From contig DUUG01000039.1 of NCBI GenBank assembly GCA_012841675.1, forward strand, positions 1-7,067: a DNA stretch of 7,067 nt, read 5' to 3'. Position numbers and translations under genes: made by a program. The DNA comes from Clostridiales bacterium. GTDB lineage: Bacteria; Bacillota; Clostridia; Oscillospirales; QAMX01. The notes below the pieces were generated by a model. That model did not search any database and was not told where the DNA came from. It saw nothing but the letters and a program-made list of their open reading frames with translations. This document shows, piece by piece, positions 5,161-7,067 of the stretch (positions within the stretch are counted from its first letter, which is position 1; each line of letters begins with the position of its first letter).

Positions 5161-6203
5161 GCCTTCCCCTTCCCCTGCCGTTTGTGGTTTCGTAAAAATA
5201 GCCCGGCAAAAAACGGCGCGCCGATTAAAGCGGTCACTGCGCCCACCGGCAGCTCTAGCGGCGGCAAAACAGTTCTTGCCGCCAAATCCGACAAAACCAT
5301 CAGCGCCCCGCCGCACAAGGCCGACATGGGTATTAGCACCTTATGCTCCGGCCCAAACAGCTTCCTCGCCATATGGGGCGCAATCAAATCCACAAATCCG
5401 ATAATGCCCGAAAGGGAAACGGCCGCTCCGGCCAAAAATGCCGAAACAAGCAGAAGAATCCATTTGACGGAAACGGTGCTGACCCCCACAGACATAGCCG
5501 CCTGCTCGCCAAAGGCCAAAATATCCATTTCCTTCGAAAAAGCAAGGGCAATCACCAGCCCTACTAGGAGAAACGGAAGCATAACCGCCGGATACGTCCA
5601 GCCACGCATGGCAAAAGACCCCATTTGCCAAAGCAAAACCTGCTGCAGATTTTCCCGGAACAAAACCAGTATAACGGTCAGTACAGCGCTGATAAACAAG
5701 GAAAACACTATGCCTGTCAGTATCAGCGTATGCACGGATAAAAGCTTGTCCATGGCGGAAGCCAAGAGCATCACCAATAAAATGGTAACTAACCCCCCGA
5801 CAAACCCCGCAAAGGGCAAGCCAAGCCGACCTGCCACGGGAAGCAAGACCCCCACCGCCATATACAACGCCGCTGAAAGGGACGACCCCGCCGAAACCCC
5901 CATGGTATAGGGGGATGCCAGCGGGTTGCGAAGCACCGATTGGGTAATGACGCCGCTTACCGCCAAAGCCGCCCCTACCAGAAAGGCAAGGAGGGCTCTA
6001 GGCACCCGAAGCTCCCAAACAATGGCGGCCTGTGCCTTGTCCGGCGCTGCCCCTGTTTGCAGACCCGTCAGTTTTTCCAGTATTACGGACGCCGTCGTAT
6101 TAAGCCCGATGCCGGAGCTTCCCAGAGACATTCCTAAAAGCAATATAATAACGCAAAGCAGGCAAAAAGCGCCCATGCCCCCTAAGCGAACTCTCTTATT
6201 CAT
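5154..6203 (-). CDS. FecCD-family ABC transporter permease
   Basis: This 349-residue, very hydrophobic inner-membrane protein is of usual length for the FecCD/BtuC family, which forms a homo- or heterodimeric channel with about ten helices per subunit. Family landmarks are ELRVPRALLAFLVGAALAVS (64-83), QSVLRNPLASPYTMGVSAGS (88-107), the GIIGFVDLIAPHMARKLFG segment (266-284) that contacts the ATPase, and LELPVGAVTALIGAPFFAGL (316-335) near the C terminus. Only one permease gene is present, suggesting a homodimer. Its ATG lies inside the last codons of the binding-protein gene (8-base overlap, TTATGAATAAG), with GGA six bases upstream, so translation is probably coupled. Its own stop overlaps the ATPase start. 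No truncation or frameshift is visible. Confidence 0.95.
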   Translation of the reverse strand: MNKRVRLGGMGAFCLLCVIILLLGMSLGSSGIGLNTTASVILEKLTGLQTGAAPDKAQAAIVWELRVPRALLAFLVGAALAVSGVITQSVLRNPLASPYTMGVSAGSSLSAALYMAVGVLLPVAGRLGLPFAGFVGGLVTILLVMLLASAMDKLLSVHTLILTGIVFSLFISAVLTVILVLFRENLQQVLLWQMGSFAMRGWTYPAVMLPFLLVGLVIALAFSKEMDILAFGEQAAMSVGVSTVSVKWILLLVSAFLAGAAVSLSGIIGFVDLIAPHMARKLFGPEHKVLIPMSALCGGALMVLSDLAARTVLPPLELPVGAVTALIGAPFFAGLFLRNHKRQGKGKAC

Positions 6204-7067
6204 AAATTTCCGGATAAACCGCCTTCGCCATTTCCTTAAGTGCTATAATCACCCGGTGGGACGGCCGCTGAGAGGCGTTGTTGTCGATATAATACACATC
6301 TCCGTTTTGCACCGCCGTAATTTGGCTCCACGCCGGGCGGGACATAATTTCCCCTATGGCATCGTCTAGAAAATTGGTACAGGTGAGAATTACATGGGGG
6401 TTGGCCAAAATGACGCTTTCCTCGCTGACCTTAAGCCAGCCCTTTTGCTCTCCGAAAATGTTCTTTGCGCCAAGGATCTCCATAAGCTCGTGGATATAGG
6501 TGCCGCTTCCTAAAGAGTAAAGGTCCGGCGCCGGAGATACTTCAAAATAGACGGTTTTCGGCTCTGTAATTTGCTGTGCTTTTTCTTTGATGACGGCAAT
6601 TTCCGCTTCCATGCCGGCTACGATTTCCTCGCCCTGTTCCTTCCGGCCGGTCAGTTCCGCGATAAACCGAATGTCGGAACAGATATCTTCAATAGACTCT
6701 GCCGTGGGAATATACGCAACCGTTACTCCCGTGTTGGCGACTACGGCAAAAGGATCGTCCTCTGTTCCCTGCCGGGTCATGGCGGAGGCAAGCAATAAAT
6801 CCGCCTCAAGGGAAATTAAAAGCTCTGCATTGGGGTTTAACATATCGATAGTTTCAATATCATCGGACAAACCGGCAACATCCGTCCCGTACATGTCTAC
6901 GGCTACTACCTTGTCCAATAAACCAAGCTCGGCCAAAATCTCTGTGATGGCGGCGCTGCCGCTGATAATCCGTTCTACTTTGTCAGGCGCTTGCATTTCC
7001 CGTCCTTCTCTGTCGGTCACCAACGGGGCGTTGTTTTCTGTTCCCCCGCACGCCGAAAGCAAAAGTA
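6196..7067 (-). CDS. Iron-chelate/haem/cobalamin-type substrate-binding lipoprotein, 5' end off window
   Basis: This is the extracellular binding protein of the importer, of the BtuF/FecB (helical-backbone metal receptor, TroA-like) type. 289 residues are visible. They open with LLLSACGG, the end of a lipoprotein signal with the lipid-carrying Cys at codon 7048-7050, so only the first part of the signal peptide is missing. Family segments follow in order: VERIISGSAAITEILAELG (lobe 1 start), LNPNAELLISLEADLLLAS, a long linking helix around ELTGRKEQGEEIVAGMEAEI, then LGSGTYIHELMEILGAKNIF and VSEESVILANPHVIL. The last part is RPSHRVIIALKEMAKAVYPE. The SGTYIHEL...GAKNIF...VSEE pattern fits siderophore, haem or cobalamin binding proteins; the ligand cannot be decided. 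The regulatory region (for example a Fur site or cobalamin riboswitch) would lie beyond base 7067. Confidence 0.92.
   Translation of the reverse strand, partial: LLLSACGGTENNAPLVTDREGREMQAPDKVERIISGSAAITEILAELGLLDKVVAVDMYGTDVAGLSDDIETIDMLNPNAELLISLEADLLLASAMTRQGTEDDPFAVVANTGVTVAYIPTAESIEDICSDIRFIAELTGRKEQGEEIVAGMEAEIAVIKEKAQQITEPKTVYFEVSPAPDLYSLGSGTYIHELMEILGAKNIFGEQKGWLKVSEESVILANPHVILTCTNFLDDAIGEIMSRPAWSQITAVQNGDVYYIDNNASQRPSHRVIIALKEMAKAVYPEIYE

Noticed and set aside
5161..5316. 52-residue N-terminal extension of the ATPase from an upstream ATG
   Set aside because: The extension is Arg/Gly-rich out-of-frame permease sequence; the family N terminus begins at ATG 5160, which has a good ribosome binding site.
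5107..5910. Long plus-strand open frame (267 codons)
   Set aside because: It is antisense to the permease. It is low-complexity Lys/Thr/Pro/Ala sequence without family motifs, and the minus-strand FecCD protein fully explains the region.

Overview
The window looks like chromosomal DNA of a Firmicute, most likely a clostridial-type bacterium. The evidence is mixed AT/GC composition, AGGAGG-like ribosome binding sites, use of TTG/GTG starts, tightly packed co-directional genes and the protein families present. The genus cannot be told from sequence alone. Every supported gene reads on the minus strand, so transcription runs from high to low coordinates.

Right part (about 4402-7067): an intact ABC import operon of the iron-chelate/haem/cobalamin (FecBCDE/BtuFCD-like) type. 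It encodes a substrate-binding lipoprotein (5' end cut by the window edge at the lipobox), a FecCD-family permease and an ATPase. Stop and start codons overlap by 8 and 7 bases, so translation is probably coupled.

Middle (about 3212-4389): the most unusual part. Directly after the ATPase is a good match to an ECF-type (group IV) sigma-factor promoter. It is followed by remains of an ECF sigma factor: region 2 is recognisable across three reading frames and region 4 is missing. These run into remains of a zinc-finger (zf-HC2) anti-sigma factor, itself frame-disrupted. Then come a small conserved-looking gene frameshifted at a (TA)4 tract, and a small one-helix membrane protein sharing a PKE-containing motif with it. 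A GAAA-loop hairpin follows the last stop. I read this as a decaying autoregulated sigma/anti-sigma cassette between two healthy operons.

Left part (1-3194): a sigma70-type promoter drives a tightly coupled three-gene metabolic operon. It encodes an NAD-dependent epimerase/dehydratase-like protein, a DapA/NAL-superfamily class I aldolase-like protein, and an M20-family amidohydrolase whose 3' end is off the window. Gene junctions are TAA-ATG (abutting) and a TTGA start/stop overlap. The set suggests a small catabolic or salvage pathway of unknown substrate.

No tRNA, rRNA, CRISPR, insertion sequence or plus-strand gene is supported.
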